A stretch of 23,709 bases of DNA from an uncultured Clostridium sp. (GTDB taxonomy: Bacteria > Bacillota > Clostridia > TANB77 > CAG-508), in NCBI GenBank assembly GCA_958413095.1, contig CATYUF010000024.1:1-23709 (forward strand), in the 5' to 3' direction. Positions 9,548 through 16,837 of this stretch are shown here, in pieces. The translations under genes were made by a program, and so were the position numbers. Below the pieces are notes generated by a model, which did no database searches, was not told the DNA's origin, and saw only the letters and a program-made list of their open reading frames with translations. Position 1 is the stretch's first letter. Every line of letters begins with the position of its first letter.

Positions 9548-9955
9548 CTATTCAATGATATTTTTTACATTTTCTTTATTATTTGTATTTTTTTCTTTTT
9601 TATTCAACTTAAAAATGGTATATATTTCATGAATTGCAATTATTAGTAGAAATACACCGAAACATTTTTTTAATAAACCTACTTGTATATGTGTAGAAAT
9701 TTTTGCTCCTATTATTGCTCCTAAAATCCCAAAAATTGAAATAATTGTTGCCGTTTTTAATTCTATATTTTTATTTTTTAAATTCACAATTATTGCTATT
9801 ATTGATGTTGGTATAAAAAATATTAAATTTGTAGCTTGTGCTACATGTTGTTCTATTCCTAGCATAAAGGTTAAAAGTACAATTAATATAGTACCTCCTC
9901 CCATACCTGTTCCACTTACTATTCCCGAAATACAACCTATAATTATTTCAAACAT
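9548..9955 (-). CDS. TSUP (TauE/SafE) family permease, half-size subunit B
   Basis: A 135-residue hydrophobic protein with about four membrane helices and the glycine-rich first-helix motif of the TSUP family (IIIGCISGIVSGTGMGGGTILI) and the second family signature (GAIIGAKIS). Full-length TSUP sulfite/organosulfur permeases have about eight helices built from two homologous halves of roughly 120 residues, so this is one half. Its partner half is the next gene upstream (10029-10376). The C-terminus is polar and cytosolic in appearance (KLNKKEKNTNNKEN). The start is ATG with GAAAGG 9-10 nt upstream. The substrate cannot be told from the sequence. Confidence 0.8.
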   Translation of the reverse strand: MFEIIIGCISGIVSGTGMGGGTILIVLLTFMLGIEQHVAQATNLIFFIPTSIIAIIVNLKNKNIELKTATIISIFGILGAIIGAKISTHIQVGLLKKCFGVFLLIIAIHEIYTIFKLNKKEKNTNNKENVKNIIE

Positions 9956-9976
9956 TAGCTATAGCCTTTCTTTTAA

Positions 9977-10006
9977 TTAAAATTTAACTAATTAACTAAA
10001 TTTTAA
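9977..10006. repeat. AT-only inverted repeat between the two TSUP genes
   Basis: TTAAAATTTA (9977-9986) and TAAATTTTAA (9997-10006) form a perfect 10-bp inverted repeat with a 10-nt loop. It contains no G-C pairs, so it is at best a weak processing or pausing site. Confidence 0.35.
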
Positions 10007-10028
10007 TATTCTTTGTATAATTAAATTT

Positions 10029-10376
10029 TTAACCAAAAATCATTTTTGTACTAGCATAAACTAAAAATATTGTAAATGCTATTTTTAATATTTTTGTTGG
10101 TAATTTTTTTAATAATTTTGCTCCTATATATCCTCCCATTGTGCCTCCAATAGCACACAATATTGCGATTTTCCAGTTTATATAATTACTTTTATAGTAA
10201 AAAATACTACTAGTTACAACCATTGGTAATATACACAAAATTGTTGTTCCTCTAGCTTTTGAATCTTCGAAATTCATTAAATATACCAATGCTGGAACTA
10301 ATATCATTCCTCCACCTGTTGAAAATAATCCACTTACAATTCCTGCTAATAAACCTATTAAAATTTTTTTCCACAT
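10029..10376 (-). CDS. TSUP (TauE/SafE) family permease, half-size subunit A
   Basis: A 115-residue protein of about four membrane helices. The N-terminal helix has the TSUP signature (LLAGIVSGLFSTGGGMILVPAL), and GGTMGGYIGAKLLKKLP matches the second conserved loop. It corresponds to one half of a normal TauE/SafE transporter, with the other half encoded by the next gene 73 nt downstream. The pair probably assembles as a heterodimer, which is an inference from gene pairing. The ribosome-binding site is weak (AGTAGG, 7 nt before ATG) and lies in the 3' arm of the hairpin at 10382-10403. Confidence 0.8.
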   Translation of the reverse strand: MWKKILIGLLAGIVSGLFSTGGGMILVPALVYLMNFEDSKARGTTILCILPMVVTSSIFYYKSNYINWKIAILCAIGGTMGGYIGAKLLKKLPTKILKIAFTIFLVYASTKMIFG

Positions 10377-10381
10377 AATAA

Positions 10382-10403
10382 AAACCTACTTTATTGTAGG
10401 TTT
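10382..10403 (-). terminator. Short hairpin after the 76-aa gene, covering the RBS of the TSUP gene
   Basis: AAACCTAC (10382-10389) pairs with GTAGGTTT (10396-10403) around a 6-nt loop, 8 bp in all. On the minus strand it follows the stop at 10413 and is followed by UAUU and then the ATG of the TSUP gene. The 3' arm holds the only purine-rich site (GTAGG) before that ATG. The U-run on the minus strand is short, so termination may be leaky. Confidence 0.5.
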
Positions 10404-10412
10404 GCCTTTTTT

Positions 10413-10643
10413 CTATATTTTATACACTTTTTGACTTTTTATATTTTTAAACATTTCTTCTGCTATGTTTGTAAGGCTTCTATCACATTTTATCATTTGT
10501 TCTATTATAATATTTTGTAAATATTCATCTTCAATATTTTCGGCTATATCTAAAAATTTTTGTAATTCAAATAAATATTTATCATTAGTATATTTCCAAT
10601 TTTCTTCTGTTTCTTCATTTATTAGTTCAAATATTTTTTTCAT
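10413..10643 (-). CDS. Small acidic hypothetical protein, 76 aa
   Basis: Unrecognised helical, Glu/Ile-rich protein (MKKIFELINEETEENWKYTN...). There are no membrane segments or known motifs. Two starts are possible. An upstream ATG at 10655 adds MGVK and has only a weak AAGAAG site. The ATG at 10643 is preceded by GGGGGT about 4-5 nt away. I favour 10643. It lies between rarA and the TSUP pair on the same strand. Confidence 0.5.
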   Translation of the reverse strand: MKKIFELINEETEENWKYTNDKYLFELQKFLDIAENIEDEYLQNIIIEQMIKCDRSLTNIAEEMFKNIKSQKVYKI

Positions 10644-10731
10644 TTTTACCCCCATTCATCAGTCTTCTTTTTTATCTTAGTATTATAACGAATTACAACA
10701 AAAAAAATGACATTTTTTTATCAAATGCCAC

Positions 10732-10795
10732 TTTTTATTTACAAAGTTATATTTTTGCGTTTTATGTAAGTTTTTTATTTACAAAGTTATATTTT
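10732..10795. repeat. 40-bp offset direct duplication of the rarA 3' end
   Basis: A 24-bp segment (TTTTTATTTACAAAGTTATA followed by TTTT) occurs identically at 10732-10755 and 10772-10795, exactly 40 bp apart, with weaker similarity continuing beyond it. On the minus strand the copy inside rarA encodes YYIKDENITL plus the stop. The outer copy could read TYIKRKNITL plus a stop, but it lies after the rarA stop and is shifted by one base. Confidence 0.75.
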
Positions 10796-12023
10796 CATCC
10801 TTTATATAATATTTCGTGTCAACCATCTTATCTGGTAAATATTGTTGTTCAATATAATGTCCTGGAAAATCATGTGGATATAAATATCCCTCATTATATC
10901 CAAGCTCTCTCATTTTTTCTATTGGTGCATTTCTTATATGCATTGGTATTTCGCCTGTATCTTTTGTTTTTACATCTTCTAATGCCTTATTTATGGCCAT
11001 ATATGTTGCATTTGATTTTTTAGATAAAGCTACATATACTGCTGCTTCTGATAATAAAATTCTTGCTTCTGGCATTCCAACCATATGAACTGCTTGCATT
11101 GCTGCATTTGCAACTACTAATGCATTTGGATTTGCTAACCCCACATCTTCTGATGCACATATTACTATTCTTCTTGCTAAAAACATTGGGTCTTCTCCTC
11201 CGTTTAGAGCTCTTGCTAGATAAAATACAGTAGCATCAGGGTCTGAACCTCTCATAGATTTTATGAAAGCACTTATATTATCATAATGTGTATCTCCATT
11301 TTTATCAAAAATTGCTTTTCTATCTTGCACACTATTTTTTATAATTTCATCAGTAATTTCTATATATCCATCTGAACCCATTTTTGTTGTTAATACTGCA
11401 ATTTCTAAACCATTTAAAGCTGTTCTGACATCTCCATTAGATATTATTGCTAGTTTTCTTAAAGTTTCATCTTCTATTTTTATATTGTATTCCCCTAATC
11501 CATCTTTACTTTCTAATGCTTTTTTTAATACACTAAATACATTTTCTTGTGTTAATGGTTCTAGTTTTATTACCATTGACCTAGATATTAAAGCCTTATT
11601 CACCTCAAAATATGGATTTTCAGTTGTTGCTCCTATTAATATTATAGTTCCATTTTCTACAAATGGAAGTAAGGCATCTTGCTGTAATTTATTAAATCTA
11701 TGAATCTCATCAATAAATAATATACTTTTTCCTATTGGATTTATCATAAAATTTTTTGTTTCTTCTATTACTTTTTTTATATCTGCAACTCCTGAAGTAA
11801 CAGCATTTATTTTATAGAACTTATATTTAGTTGTTTCACTTATAACTCTAGCTAATGAAGTCTTTCCACATCCTGGTGGTCCAAATAGTATTATGCTTGA
11901 TAATCTATCTGCTTTAATTGTTCTGTATAATATTTTGTCTTTTCCTAAAACATGTTCTTGCCCCACATAATCATCTAAAGTTTTTGGTCTCATTCTAAAA
12001 GCTAATGGTTCATTACTGTTCAT
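10779..12023 (-). CDS. rarA: Replication-associated recombination protein A (AAA+ ATPase)
   Basis: RarA/MgsA is a clamp-loader-like AAA+ ATPase that acts at stalled forks. The frame starts MNSNEPLAFRMRPKTLDDYVGQ, the usual family start, and gives 414 residues, the normal size. Walker A is GPPGCGKTS at about 48-56 and Walker B/DEIH is ILFIDEIHRFNK, with sensor 1 at GATTENPYF. The C-terminal half has the MgsA tetramerisation and clamp-loader-like helices (ARALNGGEDPMFLARRIVICASEDVGLANP). The ATG at 12023 is chosen because purine-rich GGAGAGGG lies just upstream. A GTG at 12038 would add five residues but lacks a good site. It is in the same direction as ruvA, 190 nt downstream of it, probably the last gene of the repair block. 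Confidence 0.95.
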   Translation of the reverse strand: MNSNEPLAFRMRPKTLDDYVGQEHVLGKDKILYRTIKADRLSSIILFGPPGCGKTSLARVISETTKYKFYKINAVTSGVADIKKVIEETKNFMINPIGKSILFIDEIHRFNKLQQDALLPFVENGTIILIGATTENPYFEVNKALISRSMVIKLEPLTQENVFSVLKKALESKDGLGEYNIKIEDETLRKLAIISNGDVRTALNGLEIAVLTTKMGSDGYIEITDEIIKNSVQDRKAIFDKNGDTHYDNISAFIKSMRGSDPDATVFYLARALNGGEDPMFLARRIVICASEDVGLANPNALVVANAAMQAVHMVGMPEARILLSEAAVYVALSKKSNATYMAINKALEDVKTKDTGEIPMHIRNAPIEKMRELGYNEGYLYPHDFPGHYIEQQYLPDKMVDTKYYIKDENITL

Positions 12024-12216
12024 AACTTCCCTCTCCACTTCTTTTCTGCTTAAGTCTTATTTATAATAATATTTTTAATTCTTCTTTTTTTCTACTAAAA
12101 CTATTATTTCTAATAATATTAACAAACTCATTAATATTTCTTACTATAAAATATAGATTTTACTCAAAATTAATTGTTTATATGTAAATATTTATTTAAA
12201 TTTCTATATATTATAT

Positions 12217-12816
12217 TTATGCTAAAATTGTTAAACCTTTTCTTATTAATTCTTCTGTACTTAATCCTGTTTTATCAATTTTCATAAATGCTTTTTCTAT
12301 TTCTTTTTTATTGTATCCTAAAACTTGTAAAGCTGATATAGCTTCTTGTACTTTATTGTCATCCATTACTGCTGCTTTTACTTGTAAATCATTTGTTTTT
12401 GATATATTTTCTTCTTTTTTCAATTTATCTTTTAATTCTAATATAATCCTTTGAGCAGATTTCGGACCAATACCAGGTATTCTTGTTAAAGTTGCTACAT
12501 CATCTGAAATTACTGATAAAGCAAATTCTGATGGACTACAAACTGCTAACATTGTCAAAGCTGTTTTAGCTCCAACTCCACTAACTGATAATAATAACTC
12601 AAACATTCTAAGTTCTTCATTTGTATTAAATCCATATATACTTATATCATCTTCTCTTACCCTATAATAGGTGTATACTTTTACTTTATCTCCAATATTT
12701 CCTAATTTCTCCATCCCAATAGATGACATAAATACCTTGTAACCCAATCCACCTACATCAATTACTACATATTCAGTCATTTTTATTTCTAGTGTTCCCT
12801 TAATATATGCTAACAT
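12217..12816 (-). CDS. ruvA: Holliday junction branch migration protein RuvA
   Basis: RuvA tetramers bind Holliday junctions and position the RuvB motor. The 199-residue protein shows the N-terminal OB-fold domain (MLAYIKGTLEIK...VVIDVGGLGYKVFMS...YYRVREDDISIYGF), two helix-hairpin-helix motifs (LLLSVSGVGAKTALTML and LTRIPGIGPKSAQRIILELKDKL), a linker, and the C-terminal three-helix RuvB-binding domain (EAISALQVLGYNKKEIEKAF). Length is normal. AAAGGTAGGT lies 7 nt before the ATG. It follows the HD-domain gene by 24 nt, so both are co-transcribed. The usual partner ruvB is not adjacent; rarA lies downstream instead. Confidence 0.95.
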   Translation of the reverse strand: MLAYIKGTLEIKMTEYVVIDVGGLGYKVFMSSIGMEKLGNIGDKVKVYTYYRVREDDISIYGFNTNEELRMFELLLSVSGVGAKTALTMLAVCSPSEFALSVISDDVATLTRIPGIGPKSAQRIILELKDKLKKEENISKTNDLQVKAAVMDDNKVQEAISALQVLGYNKKEIEKAFMKIDKTGLSTEELIRKGLTILA

Positions 12817-12840
12817 TATTTTACCTACCTTTTTATTAAA

Positions 12841-13395
12841 TTATACATCAAATAAATATGTTGCTTCTAAATCAGCTTCATGTGTTAATAATGCAATTGG
12901 ATATTTTTTATATGATGCACCTATTGCATTATATAATTCTTTTGGTTCTGTGTATCCCATATGCCAACGAATAGCATATTTTTCTTCTGGTGTTAATTTT
13001 ATATATTCTGTTATCATCATTACTGATTTTTCCCCATGTCCATATGGTATTGTATCATCTATTGTATAATAAGGTACTTTTTCCCAAACTCCTAATGCAT
13101 TTTTTGCATTTCTATAATCTACTTTATAGAAATTCGTTTTACATATATCATGTAATAATCCTATAATTATTATTGATTCTTCTGGAATGTCTATCTCTGT
13201 TATACAATTTTCAACTTTGTGTTTTAGTATTTCATATACTTTTAAGCTATGTTCTACTAAACCTCCTTCATAATCACCATGAAATCTTGTACTTGCTGGT
13301 GCTTTAAAAAAATCTGATTTTTCTAAGAAATTAATTAGTTCTTCTATTCCTTCTCTTTTTACTTGCATTAATATATTTAAAAATTCTTCTTTCAT
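12841..13395 (-). CDS. HD-domain phosphohydrolase-like protein
   Basis: A 184-residue protein with an HD-superfamily metal-binding pattern: H in FHGDYEGGLVEHSLKVYE, the HD pair in IIGLLHDICKTNFYKV, then YGHGEKSVMMI and RWHMGYTE further on. Proteins of this fold hydrolyse phosphate esters of nucleotides or nucleic acids; the substrate here is unknown. It is the first gene of the block with ruvA, under a perfect-consensus promoter. The start ATG follows TGGAGT by about 9 nt. A nucleotide- or DNA-end-processing job would fit the neighbours, but that is inference. Confidence 0.8.
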   Translation of the reverse strand: MKEEFLNILMQVKREGIEELINFLEKSDFFKAPASTRFHGDYEGGLVEHSLKVYEILKHKVENCITEIDIPEESIIIIGLLHDICKTNFYKVDYRNAKNALGVWEKVPYYTIDDTIPYGHGEKSVMMITEYIKLTPEEKYAIRWHMGYTEPKELYNAIGASYKKYPIALLTHEADLEATYLFDV

Positions 13396-13426
13396 TTTTT
13401 TCTACTCCATTTTTTATTTTTTTCTT

Positions 13427-13455
13427 ATTATATATATTAATGTTATAAATGTCAA
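13427..13455 (-). promoter_or_regulatory. Perfect-consensus sigma-A promoter of the HD-ruvA block
   Basis: On the minus strand TTGACA (13450-13455) is followed after exactly 17 bp by TATAAT (13427-13432). Both hexamers match the sigma-A consensus fully. The transcript would start near 13420, giving a leader of about 25 nt. Confidence 0.85.
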
Positions 13456-13517
13456 GATTTTATCAAACTTTTGTTTAGTTTAAATCTGCATATCAATCCT
13501 TGTTCATATAATATATT

Positions 13518-13560
13518 AAAAAAAGCCAACCTTAGAAATATTTTATATTCTAAGGTAGCC
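13518..13560 (-). terminator. Intrinsic terminator of the dapF-dapL operon
   Basis: On the minus strand GCTACCTTAGAA pairs with TTCTAAGGTTGGC: a 9-bp perfect core ACCTTAGAA/TTCTAAGGT with an outer GC clamp. It is followed by seven U residues (13518-13524). It begins 9 nt after the dapL stop. Confidence 0.9.
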
Positions 13561-13568
13561 CAAATCAT

Positions 13569-14807
13569 TTATTCATTATTCCATTTTTTTATTCTCTTCA
13601 TTGCTTCTATTGTATTTTCTCTTGTCCCAAAAGCTGTTAATCTAAAATAACCTTCTCCACTAGGTCCAAAACCACTTCCTGGTGTTCCTACAATATTTAC
13701 TTCTTCTAGCAATTTATCAAAGAATTCCCATGACGATATATTTTTTGGAACCTTAAGCCATACATATGGTGAATTTACTCCTCCATATACCTTAAATCCT
13801 GCTTCTTCTAAACCTTGCTTTATTATTTTTGCATTTTCCATATAATAATTAATATTTTCTTTTATCTCTTCTTTTCCTCTTTCTGAAAAAGTCGCTTCTG
13901 CTCCCCTTTGAACTATATATGATACTCCGTTAAATTTAGTACAAGTTCTTCTATTCCAAAGTTTATTTATTTCATATTCTTTTCCGTCTTTACTAAATCC
14001 TTTTAATTGTTTTGGTATTACTACATATGCACATCTTACACCTGTAAATCCTGCATTTTTTGAAAAACTTTTGAATTCTATTGCAACATCTTTTGCACCT
14101 TCTATTTCATATATACTATGAGGTATATTTTCCTCTGTTATAAATGCTTCATATGCTGAGTCATATAATATAATTGAATTGTTTTTACTTGCATAATCTA
14201 CCCATTTTTTTAATTCTTCTTTTGATAAAACTGTTCCTGTTGGATTGTTTGGAAAACATAAATATATCATATCAACCTTTTCTCTTGGTAATTCTGGTTT
14301 AAAATCATTTTCTTCTGTTACTGGCAAGTATACAATATTTTCATATTTACTTGATTTAGCATCAAATTTCCCACTTCTTCCTGACATTACATTTGTATCT
14401 AAATATACTGGATAAACTGGGTCTGTAATTGTTACTTTATTATCTTCTGAAAATATATCTACTATATTTCCACAATCACATTTAGCTCCATCTGATATAA
14501 ATATCTCATCTTTTTTTATATCTATTCCTCTTCTTCTATAATCATTTTCTACTATTGCCTCTCTTAAAAACTCATATCCTTGTTCTGGTCCATATCCCTT
14601 AAATCCATTTGCTGTTCCCATTTCATCTATCGCTTTATGCATTGCTTCAACACATGCTGGGACTATTGGTCTTGTTACATCTCCTATTCCTAGTTTTATT
14701 ATATTTTTATTAGGATTATTTTCCATATATTTAGCTACTTTTTTTGCTATTGTGGAAAATAAATAGCTTTCTTTGAGATTTAAAAAATTTTCATTTATAT
14801 AACTCAT
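13569..14807 (-). CDS. dapL: LL-diaminopimelate aminotransferase
   Basis: A fold-type I PLP enzyme that converts tetrahydrodipicolinate directly to LL-diaminopimelate, bypassing the DapD/C/E steps. At 412 residues it has the standard length. Diagnostic features are KLGIGDVTRPIVPA near 38-51, the glycine-rich FKGYGPEQGYEFLREAI, SDGAKCDCGNI near 105-114, the PNNPTGTV segment, and the Schiff-base lysine K250 in SFSKNAGFTGVR. The ATG overlaps the dapF stop by 4 nt (ATGA), so translation is coupled. It is followed by a strong terminator. Together with DapF it supplies meso-DAP for peptidoglycan and lysine. Confidence 0.97.
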   Translation of the reverse strand: MSYINENFLNLKESYLFSTIAKKVAKYMENNPNKNIIKLGIGDVTRPIVPACVEAMHKAIDEMGTANGFKGYGPEQGYEFLREAIVENDYRRRGIDIKKDEIFISDGAKCDCGNIVDIFSEDNKVTITDPVYPVYLDTNVMSGRSGKFDAKSSKYENIVYLPVTEENDFKPELPREKVDMIYLCFPNNPTGTVLSKEELKKWVDYASKNNSIILYDSAYEAFITEENIPHSIYEIEGAKDVAIEFKSFSKNAGFTGVRCAYVVIPKQLKGFSKDGKEYEINKLWNRRTCTKFNGVSYIVQRGAEATFSERGKEEIKENINYYMENAKIIKQGLEEAGFKVYGGVNSPYVWLKVPKNISSWEFFDKLLEEVNIVGTPGSGFGPSGEGYFRLTAFGTRENTIEAMKRIKKWNNE

Positions 14808-15640
14808 GTTTTCAACTCCCCTTCATAAACAGTAACTGCTGGTCCTGTCATATACACGTGATTATCTTCCTTATTCCATTCTATTTCTAAAATTCCTCCT
14901 AACAGCTCTACTGTTACTTTTCTTTCAATTAAATTATTTATAATTCCAGCTACAACACTAGCACAAGCTCCTGTTCCACAAGCTAAGGTTTCTCCTGCGC
15001 CTCTTTCCCATACTCTCATTTTTATATATTCTTTGTTAACAAATTCTATAAATTCCACATTAGTTTTTTTAGGGAATCTCTCATTTACTTCAATTTTACT
15101 TCCATACTTTTCTACTTCAAAATTTTCTACATTCTCTACAAAAGTAATAGCATGTGGATTTCCCATTGATACACATGTAAAATTGAATTCTCTTTCTTCT
15201 ATTTCTAATTTTAAATTTTTCGCCATTTTTTCACTTGAAACTACTGGAACTTTTTCTGCTTCAAGTATTGGCTCTCCCATGTCTACTCTAACTGTGTCAA
15301 CCTTTCCTTCTTTTAGATTTAATTTTAATTCTTTTACTCCTGCTAGATTTTCAATTTTTAATGTTGTTTTGTTAGTAAGTCCTTTATCATAAACAAACTT
15401 TCCTACACAACGAATTCCATTTCCACACATTTCAGCTTCGCTTCCATCTGAATTGAACATTCTCATTTTAAAATCTGCAATTTCACTATTATAAATTAAA
15501 ATTAATCCATCTGAACCTATTCCAAAATGTCTGTTACTAACAAATTGAGCTAGAGATGATTCATTTTCTATTTTTTGATTTATTGCATCAATATAGACAT
15601 AATCATTCCCTAGCCCTTGCATTTTTGTAAATTTAATCAT
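14804..15640 (-). CDS. dapF: Diaminopimelate epimerase
   Basis: A cofactor-independent epimerase that turns LL-DAP into meso-DAP. The 278-residue protein starts MIKFTKMQGLGNDYVYID, typical of DapF, and carries the two catalytic cysteines: C72 in AEMCGNGIRCVGKF and C221 in GETLACGTGACASVV. The substrate-binding SMGNPHAI is present. GAGGTG lies 8 nt before the ATG. It is the first gene of a two-gene operon with dapL, and the order of genes matches sharing of the LL-DAP intermediate. No riboswitch is visible in its short leader, which begins with an 8-bp stem-loop (15671-15698). Confidence 0.97.
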   Translation of the reverse strand: MIKFTKMQGLGNDYVYIDAINQKIENESSLAQFVSNRHFGIGSDGLILIYNSEIADFKMRMFNSDGSEAEMCGNGIRCVGKFVYDKGLTNKTTLKIENLAGVKELKLNLKEGKVDTVRVDMGEPILEAEKVPVVSSEKMAKNLKLEIEEREFNFTCVSMGNPHAITFVENVENFEVEKYGSKIEVNERFPKKTNVEFIEFVNKEYIKMRVWERGAGETLACGTGACASVVAGIINNLIERKVTVELLGGILEIEWNKEDNHVYMTGPAVTVYEGELKT

Positions 15641-15703
15641 TTTTTCTTCACCTCTTTAAGGTATTAATATATAGAAAACTATAATTATATTTTTCTATTC
15701 AGT

Positions 15704-15732
15704 ATTTTATCATATTATATTTTTTTTGTAAA
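15704..15732 (-). promoter_or_regulatory. Sigma-A promoter of dapF-dapL
   Basis: On the minus strand TTTACA (15727-15732) and TAAAAT (15704-15709) are separated by exactly 17 bp. The transcript would start near 15697, right at an ATAGAAAA/TTTTCTAT stem-loop (15671-15698), leaving a 57-nt leader. Confidence 0.6.
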
Positions 15733-15854
15733 TTATTTATTCCTTGAAATTTAATATCTTTCTTACCTTTAACTTTTACAATTACACTTACTATTTCAAT
15801 TTATGTGTTATATAATTCCCTGTAAATATTAAGATTGTTTTAAGATTTCTTATC

Positions 15855-15883
15855 TTGTAAAATAAAATTTTATACTATATAAT
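15855..15883 (+). promoter_or_regulatory. Sigma-A promoter of the GT51 transglycosylase gene
   Basis: TTGTAA (15855-15860) and TATAAT (15878-15883) are separated by exactly 17 bp. The -10 overlaps an in-frame ATG at 15882, which therefore cannot be the translational start. The transcript would begin near 15890, shortly before AAAGGAG. Confidence 0.75.
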
Positions 15884-15914
15884 GAAATATATAAATATAA
15901 TTAAAGGAGTATTT

Positions 15915-16604
15915 ATGAAATTTTTCAAAAAATTATTTATACTAATATTAATACTAATTTTAGTAGCTTGTAGTTTCGCATTTATTATAGGATTTTCATA
16001 TTATTCAAAAGCATTAGACGAAAAACCTTTATTAACTAGAATAGATGAAGTTACTAAAAAAGAAAATTATGTCTCTTTTGATAAATTATCTAAAGATTAT
16101 ATAAATGCTGTTGTTGCTGTTGAAGACCATCGATATTATACTCACAATGGTGTAGATTTTATAGGAATTGCTCGTGCTTTATATACAAATATACGTGATG
16201 GAGAATTTGATGAGGGTGGTAGTACAATAACACAACAAGTTGCTAAAAATGTAATTTTTAATCAAAATCAAACTATTGTAAGAAAATTAGGAGAAATATT
16301 TGCTGCTTTTGATTTAGAGAAAAATTTTTCTAAAGAAGAAATTTTTGCTTTATATGTAAATACAGCTTATTTTGGAGATGGTTATTATGGTATTTATGAA
16401 GCAAGTCATGGATATTATAATAAAGAACCAATAAATTTAAATTTAGATGAAGCTTCTATGTTAGCAGGAGTTCCAAATGCTCCTTCTATATATGCCCCTA
16501 CTGTTAATCCTGATTTAGCAAAAAAAAGACAAAAACATGTACTAAATGCTATGGTTGAGTACGGATATATTTCTGAGGCAGAGTTAAATTCTATTGTAAA
16601 ATAA
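15915..16604 (+). CDS. Monofunctional peptidoglycan glycosyltransferase (GT51)
   Basis: It polymerises lipid II into glycan strands at the outer face of the membrane. The 229-residue protein has one N-terminal membrane anchor (about 6-28) and then a single GT51 domain with no transpeptidase part. The first catalytic Glu is E70 in VAVEDHRYYTHNGVD. GGSTITQQVAKN follows at about 101-112, then RKLGEIFAAFDLEKNFSKEEI and LYVNTAYFGDGYYGI. This is the size of MtgA/SgtB-type enzymes. The start at 15915 is chosen because AAAGGAG lies 5 nt upstream. An in-frame ATG at 15882 lies inside the -10 box. It diverges from dapF, so wall precursor supply and polymerisation genes are neighbours. Confidence 0.93.
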   Translation: MKFFKKLFILILILILVACSFAFIIGFSYYSKALDEKPLLTRIDEVTKKENYVSFDKLSKDYINAVVAVEDHRYYTHNGVDFIGIARALYTNIRDGEFDEGGSTITQQVAKNVIFNQNQTIVRKLGEIFAAFDLEKNFSKEEIFALYVNTAYFGDGYYGIYEASHGYYNKEPINLNLDEASMLAGVPNAPSIYAPTVNPDLAKKRQKHVLNAMVEYGYISEAELNSIVK

Positions 16605-16628
16605 GTTTAGTATTTATAAGACATTATA

Positions 16629-16720
16629 AAGGCTATCGCGGGTATTTTTTAAGGTCACTTTTGCTTGTTGGATACTGAAAAGCCTTCACTTATTGTATAA
16701 GCAAAAGGTTTATTTTTATT
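16629..16720 (+). ncRNA. Candidate structured RNA with pseudoknot and alternative terminator
   Basis: This stretch is richer in G+C than other intergenic DNA here and shows interleaved pairings. AAGGCT (16629-16634) pairs with AGCCTT (16681-16686). GTAT (16642-16645) pairs with ATAC (16672-16675). CTTTTGCTT (16658-16666) in the loop pairs with AAGCAAAAG (16699-16707), giving an H-type pseudoknot of 9 bp. A competing fold pairs AAGCCTT (16680-16686) with AAGGTTT (16705-16711) around a small hairpin (CTTAT/ATAAG) and is followed by a U-rich tract, like a terminator. I match it to no known riboswitch or sRNA family. It may be a riboswitch-like element, an sRNA or part of the 3' UTR of the GT51 gene. 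Confidence 0.35.
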
Positions 16721-16728
16721 ATAAATTT

Positions 16729-16765
16729 AAAAAACTTCTCATATACTTTATATGAGAGGTTTTTA
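16729..16765 (+). terminator. Intrinsic terminator upstream of the deacetylase gene
   Basis: CTCATATA and TATATGAG form a stem with a CTT loop, extended outward through T-A, T-G and C-G pairs to an A-run/U-run. It ends with GGTTTTT. It lies 73 nt before the deacetylase ATG and should stop transcripts coming from the GT51 gene and the RNA element. Confidence 0.8.
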
Positions 16766-16837
16766 GTTTAAAGTAAAACAAAAATCTTTCATTGCCATTT
16801 ATGCCTTTTTAGTAAACAGGAAAGGAAGGATTTTTTT

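Noticed and set aside
12039..12216. A separate promoter or terminator between ruvA and rarA.
   Set aside because: Only AT-rich DNA with a weak AATATTAA/TTAATATT stem is visible; no -35/-10 pair with acceptable spacing was found.
14808..15900. A lysine riboswitch or other leader control before dapF.
   Set aside because: With the promoter at 15704-15732 the leader is only about 57 nt and holds just a simple stem-loop, too short for a lysine riboswitch.
15882..15914. In-frame ATG at 15882 as start of the GT51 protein.
   Set aside because: It overlaps the -10 box of the promoter, and AAAGGAG lies directly before the ATG at 15915.
16629..16720. Assignment of the RNA element to a known class (c-di-GMP, guanidine, preQ1, fluoride, twister or pistol).
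   Set aside because: I compared remembered consensus motifs and none fitted. Without a covariance search I leave it unassigned.
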